A stretch of 64,000 nucleotides of DNA from Enterocloster aldenensis (GCF_003434055.1 NZ_QVEX01000018.1:32597-96596), one strand, 5' to 3'; numbered from the stretch's first letter, positions 18,070 through 28,224 are shown. Program-made: numbers and translations. Notes: generated from the sequence alone by a model not told the origin.

Positions 18070-18110
18070 GGAACATGCCTCAGACCGTCCTTAAGTATCC
18101 GGCATGTTCC
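18070..18110. promoter_or_regulatory. 10-bp inverted repeat in the folA leader
   Basis: GGAACATGCC (18070-18079) and GGCATGTTCC (18101-18110) are perfect inverted copies separated by 21 bp. They lie between the predicted folA promoter and its ATG, so the repeat can form a hairpin in the folA mRNA leader or act as an operator. No T-run follows, so it is not an ordinary terminator. Confidence 0.6.
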
Positions 18111-18126
18111 AGATTCAAACAAAAAG

Positions 18127-18155
18127 ATTATAGCACGAATTGCCATGGAAAGAAA
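18127..18155 (-). promoter_or_regulatory. Probable folA promoter
   Basis: A perfect -10 TATAAT (18127-18132, minus strand) has a weak -35 TTTCTT 17 bp upstream (18150-18155). It faces away from the thyA promoter. Confidence 0.4.
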
Positions 18156-18174
18156 GATTTTCTATGTTTTATCA

Positions 18175-18204
18175 TTGTACTTCAAGGGCAACCTCTGCTA
18201 TAAT
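18175..18204 (+). promoter_or_regulatory. thyA promoter
   Basis: -35 TTGTAC (18175-18180) and -10 TATAAT (18199-18204) are separated by 18 bp, about 30 nt before the chosen thyA start. Confidence 0.6.
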
Positions 18205-18236
18205 AGGCTCATTATTTGACTTAAGGAGAGATGTGC

Positions 18237-19067
18237 ATGAGTTATTCAGATCAGATATTTATACAGAATTGCAGGGATATTTTAGATAACGGCGTGTGGG
18301 ATACGGATTACGATGTGCGCCCGGTCTGGGAAGACGGCACGCCTGCCCATACCATCAAGCGCTTCGGCATTGTGAACCGCTATGACTTATCAAAGGAATT
18401 CCCGGTCATTACCCTTAGACGGACCGCTTTTAAGTCAGCGGTTGACGAGCTGCTGTGGATATGGCAGAAGAAGTCCAACAACATCCATGACCTGAACAGC
18501 CACATCTGGGATTCCTGGGCGGATGAGGACGGCTCCATCGGCAAGGCCTACGGTTACCAGCTGGGCGTCAAGCACCACTATAAGGAGGGGGATTTTGACC
18601 AGGTGGACCGGATTCTCCATGACCTGAAGCACAACCCCTTAAGCAGGCGCATCATGTCCAATATCTATAACCACCACGACCTTCATGAGATGAACCTGTA
18701 CCCATGCGCCTACAGTATGACCTTCAATGTTTCCGGCCGCACCCTGAACGGCATCCTGAACCAGCGCTCCCAGGACATGCTCACAGCCAACAGCTGGAAT
18801 GTGTGCCAGTACGCCATACTGCTCCACATGTTTGCCCAGGTCAGCGGCCTTATGGCAGGTGAACTGGTCCATGTGATTGCAGATGCCCATATCTATGACC
18901 GGCATATCCCGATGGTGGAGGAGCTGCTGAAAAAAGAACCTTATCCAGGACCCACCCTGGCCATGGATACGTCCGTAACAGACTTCTATCAGTTCACCAC
19001 ATCCAGCTTCCGCCTGGAGAATTACCGGTATCATGCATTTGAACATAAGATTCCTGTTGCAATCTAA
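18237..19067 (+). CDS. thyA: Thymidylate synthase
   Basis: A 276-residue ThyA making dTMP from dUMP with methylene-tetrahydrofolate. Visible are the dUMP/folate pocket segments (FPVITLRRTAFKSAVDELLWIWQ), the catalytic cysteine in NLYPCAYSMTF, the phosphate-binding and ordering motif NQRSQDMLTANSWNVCQY, and the late HVIADAHIYDRHI. The start was placed at the second ATG, because AAGGAG (18223-18228) is 8 nt from it but only 2 nt from the ATG at 18231. It is divergent from the two folA genes, so the dTMP cycle enzymes sit around one intergenic region. Confidence 0.95.
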   Translation: MSYSDQIFIQNCRDILDNGVWDTDYDVRPVWEDGTPAHTIKRFGIVNRYDLSKEFPVITLRRTAFKSAVDELLWIWQKKSNNIHDLNSHIWDSWADEDGSIGKAYGYQLGVKHHYKEGDFDQVDRILHDLKHNPLSRRIMSNIYNHHDLHEMNLYPCAYSMTFNVSGRTLNGILNQRSQDMLTANSWNVCQYAILLHMFAQVSGLMAGELVHVIADAHIYDRHIPMVEELLKKEPYPGPTLAMDTSVTDFYQFTTSSFRLENYRYHAFEHKIPVAI

Positions 19068-19081
19068 TCGTTAAACGCCAA

Positions 19082-19132
19082 GAGCGCTGTGCGGCCGCAA
19101 GGGTAACCCCCCAAAGAGCACAGCGCCTTTTT
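19082..19132 (+). terminator. thyA terminator
   Basis: AGCGCTGTGC (from 19083) pairs with GCACAGCGCC (19118-19127), followed by TTTTT. It starts 15 nt after the thyA stop. Confidence 0.8.
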
Positions 19133-19243
19133 ATCATACAGCCGTCCCTGCAGTGAACAGCACATTCCTTACCTCCCACAGGGCACGCCATGTCTGGTCT
19201 TTTATGTCCCCGGCCATTGGATTCAGTCCCATCCTGTCTCTTT

Positions 19244-20188
19244 TCAGAAAAGTCCTTCATTCTTTTGTTCCAGCACCTTGATGGCATGATAGAACATCTC
19301 ATTATACGGGGTGGGCACCCCCAGTTCCCGTCCCATGCGGATCATCGTGCCCCCAAACATCTCCACTTCCGTCATGCGTCCGGCCTCGATATCCTGAAGA
19401 GTGGATGGTTTATTCCCCGGCGGCACCGTCCCAAGGACCCGGACCTGTTTTTCCATGTCCTCCTCTGTCAGGCTGATTCCTTTTTTCCGTGCAACAGCAA
19501 TCACCTCACGCATCAGGGCTTCCCGGATAAAGTTGGCATCCCCGCTGACGCGCCATGCACCATAGGAAATGCCCAGCACGGCCGCGCTCTGGTTTTCACT
19601 GACATTGCACATATACTTAAACCAGATGGCCCGCTCCATGTCCTCCGGAACCACACAGCGGATACCTGCCGACTCAAACAGTTCCTTCAAAACCCGTACC
19701 CGCGGCGTGATTATCCGGTTCCTCTTTTCCCCGAATTCAATCCGGGCAGCGTCAGGCTTAAAGGAGGCCTGCCCGTCCTTCATGACAACGCTGACCTTGG
19801 CCAGGGAATATAAAAGGTTGTCCCAGCCATAGACGGACGCCACCATGTCCTCTGCCTCCACTCCATTTAGCGGAGCCATGATAAGGGTATCCGGGCCGAT
19901 CTGGTTCTTCATATCCTTGATTGCCTGGGAAAGGGCCGGGAATTTTGTGATGATAATGGCCAGATCCGGATAATCCCCACCGCAGTCCTGGTCCGGGGGA
20001 ACGATATGGAAATGATGATTCACACCATTAACCGTGACTCCCTCCCTTTCCAGCCTATCCTTTCTTTCCCCTCCTGCAATGATACGCAGCCTGTCTCCCA
20101 GAACCTCCTTAAGCTGGAAGGCAAAAAAGCTTCCGATTGCCCCCAGCCCTATGATGGAAACTGTTTTGATTGGTTTATAATCAGTCAT
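19244..20188 (-). CDS. 2-dehydropantoate 2-reductase family protein (ketopantoate reductase-like)
   Basis: A 314-residue NADP-dependent reductase of the ApbA/PanE family. The N-terminal Rossmann motif is GLGAIGSFFAFQL. The catalytic-Lys region is IWFKYMCNVSENQSAAVLG, and the C-terminal substrate-binding segment is KPSTLQDIEAGRMTEVEMFGG. The family reduces ketopantoate to pantoate in coenzyme A synthesis, but many paralogues act on other 2-oxoacids. No other pantothenate gene is nearby, so no symbol is given. It follows addA after 18 nt on the same strand and may be co-transcribed with addBA. Confidence 0.85.
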   Translation of the reverse strand: MTDYKPIKTVSIIGLGAIGSFFAFQLKEVLGDRLRIIAGGERKDRLEREGVTVNGVNHHFHIVPPDQDCGGDYPDLAIIITKFPALSQAIKDMKNQIGPDTLIMAPLNGVEAEDMVASVYGWDNLLYSLAKVSVVMKDGQASFKPDAARIEFGEKRNRIITPRVRVLKELFESAGIRCVVPEDMERAIWFKYMCNVSENQSAAVLGISYGAWRVSGDANFIREALMREVIAVARKKGISLTEEDMEKQVRVLGTVPPGNKPSTLQDIEAGRMTEVEMFGGTMIRMGRELGVPTPYNEMFYHAIKVLEQKNEGLF

Positions 20189-20206
20189 GACCCCATCCCC
20201 TTTCTA

Positions 20207-23200
20207 TTACACTTCAATGCCCTGCTGAAGGGCCAGTGAATAAATCACACGCTCCTTCACCTTTTTGCCCGTAAGCTGGGTCAGGGCCCGCTCATAATAA
20301 TCCAGCTGGACCCGGTAACGCCGGGCCAGCATGGCCGCCCCCTGCTCCCTGTTTCCCTTTGGCACATGGTCTGTCTTATAATCAATGAGTACCAGGCCGT
20401 CCGGCTCTTCCAGATAGGCGTCAATGATTCCCTGGATTAAAACCAGTTCATCGGAATCCCCGCGCCCCATATCCCTGGCCGGTATGCCGATGATAAACTG
20501 CTGTTCTTTGTGGATACGCCCCTCTGCCTGGGCCCTGGCCATGCGCCTGCCAAGGGGGCTTTCAAGAAACGCCCATATATCCCCGGCGCGGATGAACCCT
20601 CTGGTTTCCTGGTTCAGATATCCCTGTTCCACCAGCGCATCAAGGGCCGCCTCTGTTTCCTCCGGACTTTTGATATCCTGGAAGGATATGTGTTCCAGCG
20701 CAGCGTGGTAGGCAGTTCCCCTCAGTGCGCCGCGGCTGGGTGTTCCCGGCTGGTCCTGGCCGGAATCCGGACCTGCCTGTCCTTTTGGCCCAGGCCTCTT
20801 TTCCGGCCCTGCACCCAGGTACCCTGTTCCACGGTCCGGCTGCTCCAGGAATTCCGGCACCGCGCCCTCCGTCCCCACATCCCCGGTTCCGATTGCCTCC
20901 TCAGACCGTCCGATCTGGCTTTGTTTCTTAAGTTCTGAAACAGATACCATGGCATACAGTCCCGTATCATCCATATGGGGATACCTGTAATTCACTGCTG
21001 CTTCCAGCCGTTTTCCAAATTCCCTGTCATAGACCTGGTCTTTGTCCACGGACAGCAGATCCTCCTTTGTCATCTGCCTCACTATCTGGCGTCCCACTTC
21101 CTCCCCTACCAGATCCCTGACCTGAACACATTGCAGCTGCAAATGGCTGTCCGGGACAGCTGGTCTGGCCATCAGAAGCCAGTCCAGGCAGGAGCCTGCC
21201 GACGACAGGATTGTATAGGGAATCTGGCCGTCCACTGCCAGGCTGTCCTGCCATTTTGCCAGCTTGGCCTCCAGGGAGCGGTCCGTGGCAGTCATGATCA
21301 GCTTTTCCTTGGCACGGGTCATGGCAACATACAGCACGCGCAGCTCCTCGCCCATGGTCTCAAGCTCCATACGCCGCTTCAGCGCCTGTTTCTTAAGTGT
21401 GGGTGCTTTCACCCTCAGATCCAGGTCCAGGTAATCAGCCGCCACCCCCAGGTCCGCATCCAACAGTATCCGGCCATAGGCGTCCTGCTTATTAAAACGT
21501 TTCCCCATACCGGACAGGAATACCACCGGGAACTCCAGGCCTTTGCTCTTATGGATACTCATGATGCGGACCGTATTATCCTGTTCGCCTGCCGTGGCCG
21601 CCTCCCCGAAATCCGTATCAAACTTTTTAAGCCTCTCAATGTAGCGTACAAAATGAAACAGGCCCTTATAGCTGGTGGCCTCATAGGCAGCCGCCTTTTC
21701 CACCAGCATATCAAGGTTACCCCTTCTGGTCTCGCCTGCAGGCAGGGCAGAAACATAATCATAATACCCGCTGTCCCTGTATACACGGTACAGCAGCTCA
21801 TGAATTGGAAGGTATCCGGCTTCCCTGCGCAGCGTTTCTAAAAGCCCGGACAGGCAGGACAGCTTTTTCCTGATGGATGCAGCTGCTTCTTCGGGCACCT
21901 TTTGAACCGTTTCAGAATCAGGCTCCATCCACATGGACCAGGCCCCGTACACACCCCTGTCCTGTCCTTTTTTACTGTTTTTCTTAAACGCAGCCACCAT
22001 CCAGGCCATTTCCTCATCACTCATGCCCACTATGGGAGAGCGCATCACGGCTGCCAGTGGAATGTCCTGCATGGGATTATCAATCACTGACAGCAGGCTC
22101 AATATGGTCTCCACCTCCACGGTGTTAAAATACCCGGTCCTGGTCTGGGCGCTGGCAGGGATTCCCTCGTTCATAAGCACATTGACAAAGACTTCCGACC
22201 ATCCGGTCATGCTGCGCAGGAGGATTACGATATCCCCCAGCCTGGCCCTGCGGTATGCCTCTTTTTCCTTGTCCCATACCAGCAGTCCCTTGTCACTGCT
22301 GACCAGTTCCCGGATACGCCTGGCCGTCATCCTGGCTTCCAATTCCCTTGCAGTGTAATCCATGGCGTCCTCATCCAGCTGTTTCAGTGACCCGGACCCG
22401 GTATCCGCCAGCAGCAGTTCCGAAGGAGTACCTGCGGACAGGGCGCTGCCTCCCTTTTCCCAGTCCATTCCAATGACCGTATCCGGCCCCGCGTCCTTGA
22501 ATACGGCCCCCGGATACAGGGCCGTATCCTTTGTATATGTGATTCCGCCCAGATTCTTTGTCATTATCTGGTAAAATACATCATTGATACTGGTGAGCAC
22601 CGACTCCCTGCTGCGGAAATTCTGCTGAAGCTCAATCATCTGGTACTGGCTGTCCGCAGATGCATAGGATTCATATTTTTCCATGAATAATTCAGGGCGG
22701 GCCAGGCGGAACCGGTAGATGCTCTGCTTCACATCCCCTACCATGAACACATTGGGATGCCCGTACCGTTCCCTGGAAATGCTGGTTATCAGGGCTTCCT
22801 GGACATAGTTGCTGTCCTGGTACTCGTCCACCAGGATTTCTTCATACTGACGGCTCAGTTCATCCGCCACCGGGGACGGACGCCGGGCAGCAGCCGGGTC
22901 CTCCCCTTCTTTCCAGTCCGGATCCTTCTCTAAAAGCACTTCCAGGGCCAGATGCTCCAAATCATTAAAATCCAGCACGTTCCGTTCCTTTTTTGCCGCC
23001 CTGTATTCATTATCAAACCGTTCTGTCAGCTCCAGCAGCTTGTGTATCACCACCCTGGTCCCCCGGATGCTTTCCACCACCTCATGGGGGCTCTGGGAAC
23101 CGTAAAGCTCCCTGCATCTGCCCAGGGCCTTCTTGACCCGGTCGCGGCAGGCCGTGACAAAGGATTTCTTGTCCCCGTCAATCTCCTTACTGCGGATGGA

Positions 23201-24058
23201 AGCCAGACGGTCAAAACTCATATTAATAAGACCCTGGTACAGCTGTTCATACCGGCCTTCACGGGCAGCGGCCCCGATTGCCTGGATTTTCATCCTGTCA
23301 CCCATAAGCATGGGCTCGTATGCCAGTGGTCCGTTTTCCTCCCTGCACACCTCAAGGGCCCTATCCAGCTGCCCGCCAAGTTCTTCCATCTGCCGGGCCG
23401 TATCCTGAAACAGGAACCTCATCCAGGGGCTTTTCTCCATCTCCTCTAGATTCTCTTCATCCAGCTCCTGCCTGCATTCTTTAAGCCAAAGGAAAGGCCA
23501 TGGATGGCTCTGGGAGAACTGCCATGCCTGAAGTATCACATCCTCGATTCCCTTGTCGGACTTCCCGCGGCCAAAGTGTTCCACGAAACCGGTAAATGCC
23601 TCATCGCCTTCCTCATAACAGGTTTCCAGCATTTCCCCCATCACATCCCCCCTTAAGAGGGATAACTCCCCTTCATCCCCGATACGGAAGGAGGGGTCTA
23701 TGTCCAGGCTGTTAAAATGGCTTCGGATGATATTCAGGCAGAAGCTGTCAATGGTGGTAATCATGGCCTGGGGTATCAGGGCTGCCTGAAGCCACAGATG
23801 CTCATCCTCAGGATGCTCCTTAAGCTTTTTCTCCACAGCCGCCCCAATCCGTTCACGCATCTCAGCCGCAGCCGCATTGGTAAAGGTCATTACCAGCAGC
23901 TGGTCAATATCCAATGGATGGTCACCCTCGCTTATCATCTGGATGATACGCTCCACCAGGACCGCGGTCTTGCCGCTGCCGGCTGCAGCGGACACCAGAA
24001 GGTTCCGGTTCCTGCTGTCAATTACCTGCTGTTGTTTTTCAGTCCATTTTACTGCCAT
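20207..24058 (-). CDS. addA: ATP-dependent helicase/nuclease subunit A (AddA)
   Basis: A 1283-residue UvrD-type helicase with C-terminal nuclease, partner of AddB in double-strand break end resection. The Walker A motif is SAAAGSGKTAVLVERII (near residue 24), followed by LLVMTFTNAAAAEMRERI, the Walker B region EILVDEYQDSNYVQ, MVGDVKQSIYRFR, MSIHKSKGLEFPVVFL and LRVLYVAMTRAKEKL. The nuclease domain has GTAYHAALEHI and LVLIDYKTDHV. A longer frame extends to 24190, but MAVKWTEKQQQVID is the family start, so ATG 24058 was chosen; it overlaps the end of addB by 20 nt. An Gly/Pro/Gln-rich insert precedes the nuclease domain. Confidence 0.96.
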   Translation of the reverse strand: MAVKWTEKQQQVIDSRNRNLLVSAAAGSGKTAVLVERIIQMISEGDHPLDIDQLLVMTFTNAAAAEMRERIGAAVEKKLKEHPEDEHLWLQAALIPQAMITTIDSFCLNIIRSHFNSLDIDPSFRIGDEGELSLLRGDVMGEMLETCYEEGDEAFTGFVEHFGRGKSDKGIEDVILQAWQFSQSHPWPFLWLKECRQELDEENLEEMEKSPWMRFLFQDTARQMEELGGQLDRALEVCREENGPLAYEPMLMGDRMKIQAIGAAAREGRYEQLYQGLINMSFDRLASIRSKEIDGDKKSFVTACRDRVKKALGRCRELYGSQSPHEVVESIRGTRVVIHKLLELTERFDNEYRAAKKERNVLDFNDLEHLALEVLLEKDPDWKEGEDPAAARRPSPVADELSRQYEEILVDEYQDSNYVQEALITSISRERYGHPNVFMVGDVKQSIYRFRLARPELFMEKYESYASADSQYQMIELQQNFRSRESVLTSINDVFYQIMTKNLGGITYTKDTALYPGAVFKDAGPDTVIGMDWEKGGSALSAGTPSELLLADTGSGSLKQLDEDAMDYTARELEARMTARRIRELVSSDKGLLVWDKEKEAYRRARLGDIVILLRSMTGWSEVFVNVLMNEGIPASAQTRTGYFNTVEVETILSLLSVIDNPMQDIPLAAVMRSPIVGMSDEEMAWMVAAFKKNSKKGQDRGVYGAWSMWMEPDSETVQKVPEEAAASIRKKLSCLSGLLETLRREAGYLPIHELLYRVYRDSGYYDYVSALPAGETRRGNLDMLVEKAAAYEATSYKGLFHFVRYIERLKKFDTDFGEAATAGEQDNTVRIMSIHKSKGLEFPVVFLSGMGKRFNKQDAYGRILLDADLGVAADYLDLDLRVKAPTLKKQALKRRMELETMGEELRVLYVAMTRAKEKLIMTATDRSLEAKLAKWQDSLAVDGQIPYTILSSAGSCLDWLLMARPAVPDSHLQLQCVQVRDLVGEEVGRQIVRQMTKEDLLSVDKDQVYDREFGKRLEAAVNYRYPHMDDTGLYAMVSVSELKKQSQIGRSEEAIGTGDVGTEGAVPEFLEQPDRGTGYLGAGPEKRPGPKGQAGPDSGQDQPGTPSRGALRGTAYHAALEHISFQDIKSPEETEAALDALVEQGYLNQETRGFIRAGDIWAFLESPLGRRMARAQAEGRIHKEQQFIIGIPARDMGRGDSDELVLIQGIIDAYLEEPDGLVLIDYKTDHVPKGNREQGAAMLARRYRVQLDYYERALTQLTGKKVKERVIYSLALQQGIEV

Positions 24059-27000
24059 CGTTCTCCTCTTCCTCCACCGGGGATATTTGCGCCCAGATAT
24101 CCTCAGGCTTAAGCCCGGCCAGCCTGCGGTAGCCATAACCGGCTGTCTTGGTGTCAAAACCGCATACAGCGTGGTACGGACAGTAGTCACAGGCTGTCCT
24201 GGCCGTCTGCTTATAAGGCTTCAGGTCAATATTCCCCTTCAATATATCCTGCCCGGCTTCCCTAAGCTTATGATTGACAAACCTGCGCAGGTCCTCAAAC
24301 CTCCTGGTACTGGCAACGCTGGAGCGGCTCTCCTGGACATATCCATCCTTGATAGCCACGGGTATCACATCCGACTCTTTCTGGATATCCTTGTCCAGAT
24401 GGCTGATAATATCCAGTTCGCTGTTCACCAGCCCGTCCATCCTCAGCTGGCGCAGGATCTGCTTCTCAATCTCCTCCACCGTCATCCCCTCCTGCCTGTC
24501 GGCCAGAGGGTCGTTGATATGATAATAGAAAATGCCGGCAGGGACCACTTCCTTATCCGGATGGTTCCTCTCTTCCATCTCCACGGCAGCATCCATATAG
24601 ACCACCAGCTGCAGCTGCAGTCCATAGTACAGGGCGGCCAGGTCAAAAGCAGTGGTGCCTGATTTGTAATCAATGATTTTCACATATACGTGTTCCCCGT
24701 CCTCACACAGATCCATCCGGTCAATCCGCCCCCGAAGCATAAGTTCCTCATCCTCGGAAAGACGGATGCGCATGGCCTTCAGGTTATCAATGGCTGAAAA
24801 GGAGACCTCAAATCCCGTGGGCTCAAAATCACCCTTCTTCACCTGCTCGGCCAATGCCCATATGGTCCTGTCCGTAATCCGTTCCACCCTGCCAGCCAGG
24901 TAGGCGTTGCGCGCCGAACTGGCCATGATGGTATTGCCGTACTCTTTTGTGACCCGGGCAACGCATTCCTTTACCAGCTGTTTCCGGCCTTCCTCGGTCA
25001 GGCCGCGCCAGTCCTGTTTCCTCTCCTTCATCACTGCAAAGCACCTGTCAATGGACTGGTGGAACAGGTTGCCCATATCCACTGCCGCCAGCTCATATTC
25101 CTGCCGTTCCATCAGTTCCAGGCCGTATTTGAGGAAATGGGCGTAGGCGCAGGATGCAAACTGCTCCAGCCGCGTGACACTGCCCTGAAGGGACTGACCG
25201 TAAAGCGCCCTGGCAGCCGCCCGCCCTATCCCCCTCTCCTCATAGGAATAAAAGGCCGCGTCCACCAGCTGCTTTACCTTTTCCCTGTGCCCGTCGGAAC
25301 AATAAAAATAACGGTACAGTTCCATGAATGCATTTTCCTCTGCATCCCGGCCCTCCGGCGCCTTGGCGTTTTCGCCTTCCTTCTCCTCCCGAAGCTTCCT
25401 CAGGCCGTCTATGAGCCGTTCCCTTCCGTCCCTGACCGTGCGTACAGGCCAGTCCACTAAACCTTCATCCAGCACGGGAATTCCCGGGAACAGCTTTTGT
25501 ACCTCGCCAATCAGGCTGGATGGCCTCTGGCTCTTGCCCTCCGAGGACATGCCCGCATAGGTCAGCACCAGACGGCGGGAGGGTTTTGCCATCATCAGGT
25601 ACAGGTAGAACTTCTGGATGCATCCATCCTCCCTGGCCGTAGGCGCCAGTTCCATGTTAAATTCCTTAAACACCGCCCTGTCCCTGTCCGTGAGAAGGCT
25701 GGCGCCACTTTTCCTTTGGGGAACCGTACCTTCATTGACACCCACAAAGAAAAGTACCTTCACATCCTCCAGACGGCTTCTTGTGATATCCCCCACCATG
25801 ACCTGGTCAATGGTGGCCGGTATGACGCCCACCTTGATTTCCCCAAAGCCTGCATCCAGGATTTGGGAATAATTCTTCATATCCGTCTTTTCAGCGCCCA
25901 AAAGGCCTTCCAGACGCCCCAAAAGCTCCAGCACCCTGTCATATACCTGGGAATACTCCCTGGCCAGGTTCTCATCCCCCGGGTTGCCCCTCTCACGGAA
26001 AAATCCACTGTAATCCTCCAGCTTTCCCCGCAGCCCCATGCGCTCCAGATATTCCCTGAGCGCGGCGGTCACGGACCCAATGGTGGCCCCCTCTTCCTTA
26101 AACGCTTCCCTGAGCGGGCGGAGGGGTTCAAGGATCCACTGCCGGTACGCGTTCAGTTCCTTAAGGTTCAGCTTCTCACTGCCCCGGCAGGGCTTTTCCC
26201 ACTGGGATTCCCAGCGCTTCCAGCCCCGGATGCCCAAGGCCCTCACATAATTCTCCAGCCGGTCCGTCATCTGTCCGGTATGTTCCCTGGAACCGTCAAA
26301 CACCGCGGTATCTTCCGAACGTCCGGCGTTTCCGGAATCCGGCATATTTCCAGGCCCCGGCATGTCCCCGGCCTCCGGCACCCCCTCATTCCCTTCCCGG
26401 TCATACACAAGTCCTGTCTTCAGGTACCGGAACACACTCTCGTAGGAAAAATCCCGGATTGTCTCCAGGGCAGCCCGTATCAATTCCACCAGGGGATTTT
26501 CCATAATGCTTTTCTTATCATCCAGGAAATACGGGATTCCCGCCTCATCAAACTGATGGGACAGCTCCCTTCCATAGGAAGCCAGGTCCCCTGTAATCAC
26601 GGCCGCATCCCGGTAACGCAGTCCTTCCTCCTGAACCAGCTGTTCTATCCGGCTGCACACATAGGAAGCCTCCCCGGCAGGGCCGCGGCTCTTATATATC
26701 ACCACATGGTCTGCGGGCCTGTCCCAGACAGTTCCATAATATCGGTACAGGTTCTGCTCCAGGAAATCCAGGTCCGGGCTTTCCACAAACCGCCATGCCG
26801 GCCTGCGGCTGCAGATAACATCCGGTTCCTTGGCAATCCCATGGCGCTTTGCCATACAATCCAGCCTGCACACCGTATGCTTTCCCATGTAGAACAGATG
26901 CTGGATGCTGCCCTCCTGATAGGCATTGGCCCTCGGGTCAATGGTCACGGAGCACAGCACCTTCCTGGCATGAAGCAGGAACAGCTCCACCAGCCTGTAC

Positions 27001-27629
27001 TGCACCGGTGTAAATCCTGTAAAACCGTCCAGAAGGATGACGCTGTCCCTGAGGATTTCCCATTTTGGCAGTTCCCTGCACAGGATATCAAGTATTTCCT
27101 CTGCCGTGATATAATGCTCCTCTATATACTGCCTGAACCCGCTGTAAATCAGCTCCAGGTCCTTCAGTTTCTGCTTCAGCAGGGGGTTACCTGCCTCCCT
27201 CATCACTTCACTGAGCATATCCGGCGTAATGCCATACTGGTATAATTCAGATATCTGGGATTTCAGCTGGTTGATAAAACCGGACTGTTCCAGATGATGG
27301 CCGTACAGACCCAGCTTTGAACGTTTCATGCCAGCCACCTTGCGGATGACCATGGACTTGCCCATGTCGTCCAGCACCACGGGAAGGCTGATGCCCAAAT
27401 CCTCAAACACCCGGTAAGCCAGGCGCTTAAAGCTCAGGATGTCAATATTCATCACGCCGTGCCGCGGATGAAGGCGTATGATTTCCTTTTGGGTCTGCAT
27501 GGTAAACTGCTCCGGCACCACCACCAGATACTGTGTGTCCGGATGCTCCATGGACTCCCTGATTGCCGTCTCATACAGGTATCTTGTCTTTCCTGAACCG
27601 GCTCCTCCCAATATGAACTGTAATGCCAC
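24039..27629 (-). CDS. addB: ATP-dependent helicase/nuclease subunit B (AddB)
   Basis: A 1196-residue AddB. The N-terminal P-loop is LGGAGSGKTRYLYE. The C-terminal RecB-type nuclease motif is KIIDYKSGTTAFD. The iron-sulfur cysteines that staple the nuclease domain are visible as ASCAYAHFLKYG and CDYCPYHAVC. The start was set at GTG 27629 because AAGGAGAG lies 7 nt before it and the protein then begins VALQFILGGAGSGKT like its family; an in-frame ATG 30 nt upstream lacks a good ribosome binding site. AddAB processes DNA ends for RecA loading. It is the first gene of an addB-addA-reductase run. Confidence 0.96.
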   Translation of the reverse strand: MALQFILGGAGSGKTRYLYETAIRESMEHPDTQYLVVVPEQFTMQTQKEIIRLHPRHGVMNIDILSFKRLAYRVFEDLGISLPVVLDDMGKSMVIRKVAGMKRSKLGLYGHHLEQSGFINQLKSQISELYQYGITPDMLSEVMREAGNPLLKQKLKDLELIYSGFRQYIEEHYITAEEILDILCRELPKWEILRDSVILLDGFTGFTPVQYRLVELFLLHARKVLCSVTIDPRANAYQEGSIQHLFYMGKHTVCRLDCMAKRHGIAKEPDVICSRRPAWRFVESPDLDFLEQNLYRYYGTVWDRPADHVVIYKSRGPAGEASYVCSRIEQLVQEEGLRYRDAAVITGDLASYGRELSHQFDEAGIPYFLDDKKSIMENPLVELIRAALETIRDFSYESVFRYLKTGLVYDREGNEGVPEAGDMPGPGNMPDSGNAGRSEDTAVFDGSREHTGQMTDRLENYVRALGIRGWKRWESQWEKPCRGSEKLNLKELNAYRQWILEPLRPLREAFKEEGATIGSVTAALREYLERMGLRGKLEDYSGFFRERGNPGDENLAREYSQVYDRVLELLGRLEGLLGAEKTDMKNYSQILDAGFGEIKVGVIPATIDQVMVGDITRSRLEDVKVLFFVGVNEGTVPQRKSGASLLTDRDRAVFKEFNMELAPTAREDGCIQKFYLYLMMAKPSRRLVLTYAGMSSEGKSQRPSSLIGEVQKLFPGIPVLDEGLVDWPVRTVRDGRERLIDGLRKLREEKEGENAKAPEGRDAEENAFMELYRYFYCSDGHREKVKQLVDAAFYSYEERGIGRAAARALYGQSLQGSVTRLEQFASCAYAHFLKYGLELMERQEYELAAVDMGNLFHQSIDRCFAVMKERKQDWRGLTEEGRKQLVKECVARVTKEYGNTIMASSARNAYLAGRVERITDRTIWALAEQVKKGDFEPTGFEVSFSAIDNLKAMRIRLSEDEELMLRGRIDRMDLCEDGEHVYVKIIDYKSGTTAFDLAALYYGLQLQLVVYMDAAVEMEERNHPDKEVVPAGIFYYHINDPLADRQEGMTVEEIEKQILRQLRMDGLVNSELDIISHLDKDIQKESDVIPVAIKDGYVQESRSSVASTRRFEDLRRFVNHKLREAGQDILKGNIDLKPYKQTARTACDYCPYHAVCGFDTKTAGYGYRRLAGLKPEDIWAQISPVEEEENDGSKMD

Positions 27630-27726
27630 TTTTATCTCTCCTTCAATCTCACGGGACAATGAAAATCTCTCATATTTCCCTAATTGCCATCATAAGCTTT
27701 AACAAACTATCTTAGAGGTCCTGACT

Positions 27727-28164
27727 ATGAGCTCTAAAACCAAAATTGTGGTGCTGCGGATGAAAGAAATCATCTACACCGCAATCTTCGTAGGCCTTGC
27801 AATCCTTTTAGTTACTCTCTGCTTCATCATGTTCCGGCCAAAGAAGGACACCGCTGCAGTCTCCGCACAGGCAGCTGCCTATGTCCCAGGCGTATACAGC
27901 GCAGCCCTTACCCTTGGCAGCGAGAATGTGAACGTGGAAGTAACCGTGGATAAAGACCGAATCAATTCCATTGACCTGGTTCCCTTAAGTGAAGCTGTCA
28001 CCACCATGTATCCCCTGATGCAGCCCACGCTGGACGATCTGGCCAGCCAGATCGTAAGCACCCAGTCCACAGAGAACCTTACATATCAAAGCGCCTCACG
28101 TTATACCTCAACCGCGCTTTTAAATGCCATTAACACGGCGCTGGATAAAGCGAAGATCGATTAG
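27727..28164 (+). CDS. Small membrane-anchored FMN-binding-domain-like protein
   Basis: A 145-residue protein with one N-terminal membrane helix (residues ~16-36, IIYTAIFVGLAILLVTLCFIMF) and an extracytoplasmic domain. VPGVYSAALTLGSENVNVEVTV and YTSTALLNAINTALDKA resemble the first strands and last helix of FMN-binding (RnfG/NqrC-type) domains. The flavinylation SGAT motif appears degenerate (SASRYTS), so covalent FMN attachment is doubtful. It is divergent from addB with a 97-nt gap, and AGAGG precedes the ATG. Function unknown; possibly an electron-transfer or redox accessory at the membrane. Confidence 0.65.
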   Translation: MSSKTKIVVLRMKEIIYTAIFVGLAILLVTLCFIMFRPKKDTAAVSAQAAAYVPGVYSAALTLGSENVNVEVTVDKDRINSIDLVPLSEAVTTMYPLMQPTLDDLASQIVSTQSTENLTYQSASRYTSTALLNAINTALDKAKID

Positions 28165-28224
28165 CAGCATCACCTGCCTGTAACATTCCTCAGATATCCA
28201 GCCATATACGCTCCGACAACCAAA

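Noticed and set aside
18070..18110. LexA/SOS box
   Set aside because: The repeat arms do not match the Firmicutes LexA pattern and are 21 bp apart.
25497..27245. 582-codon plus-strand open frame
   Set aside because: It lies entirely antisense to addB, which has full domain support; the translation is His/Pro/Leu-rich with no family and no ribosome binding site.
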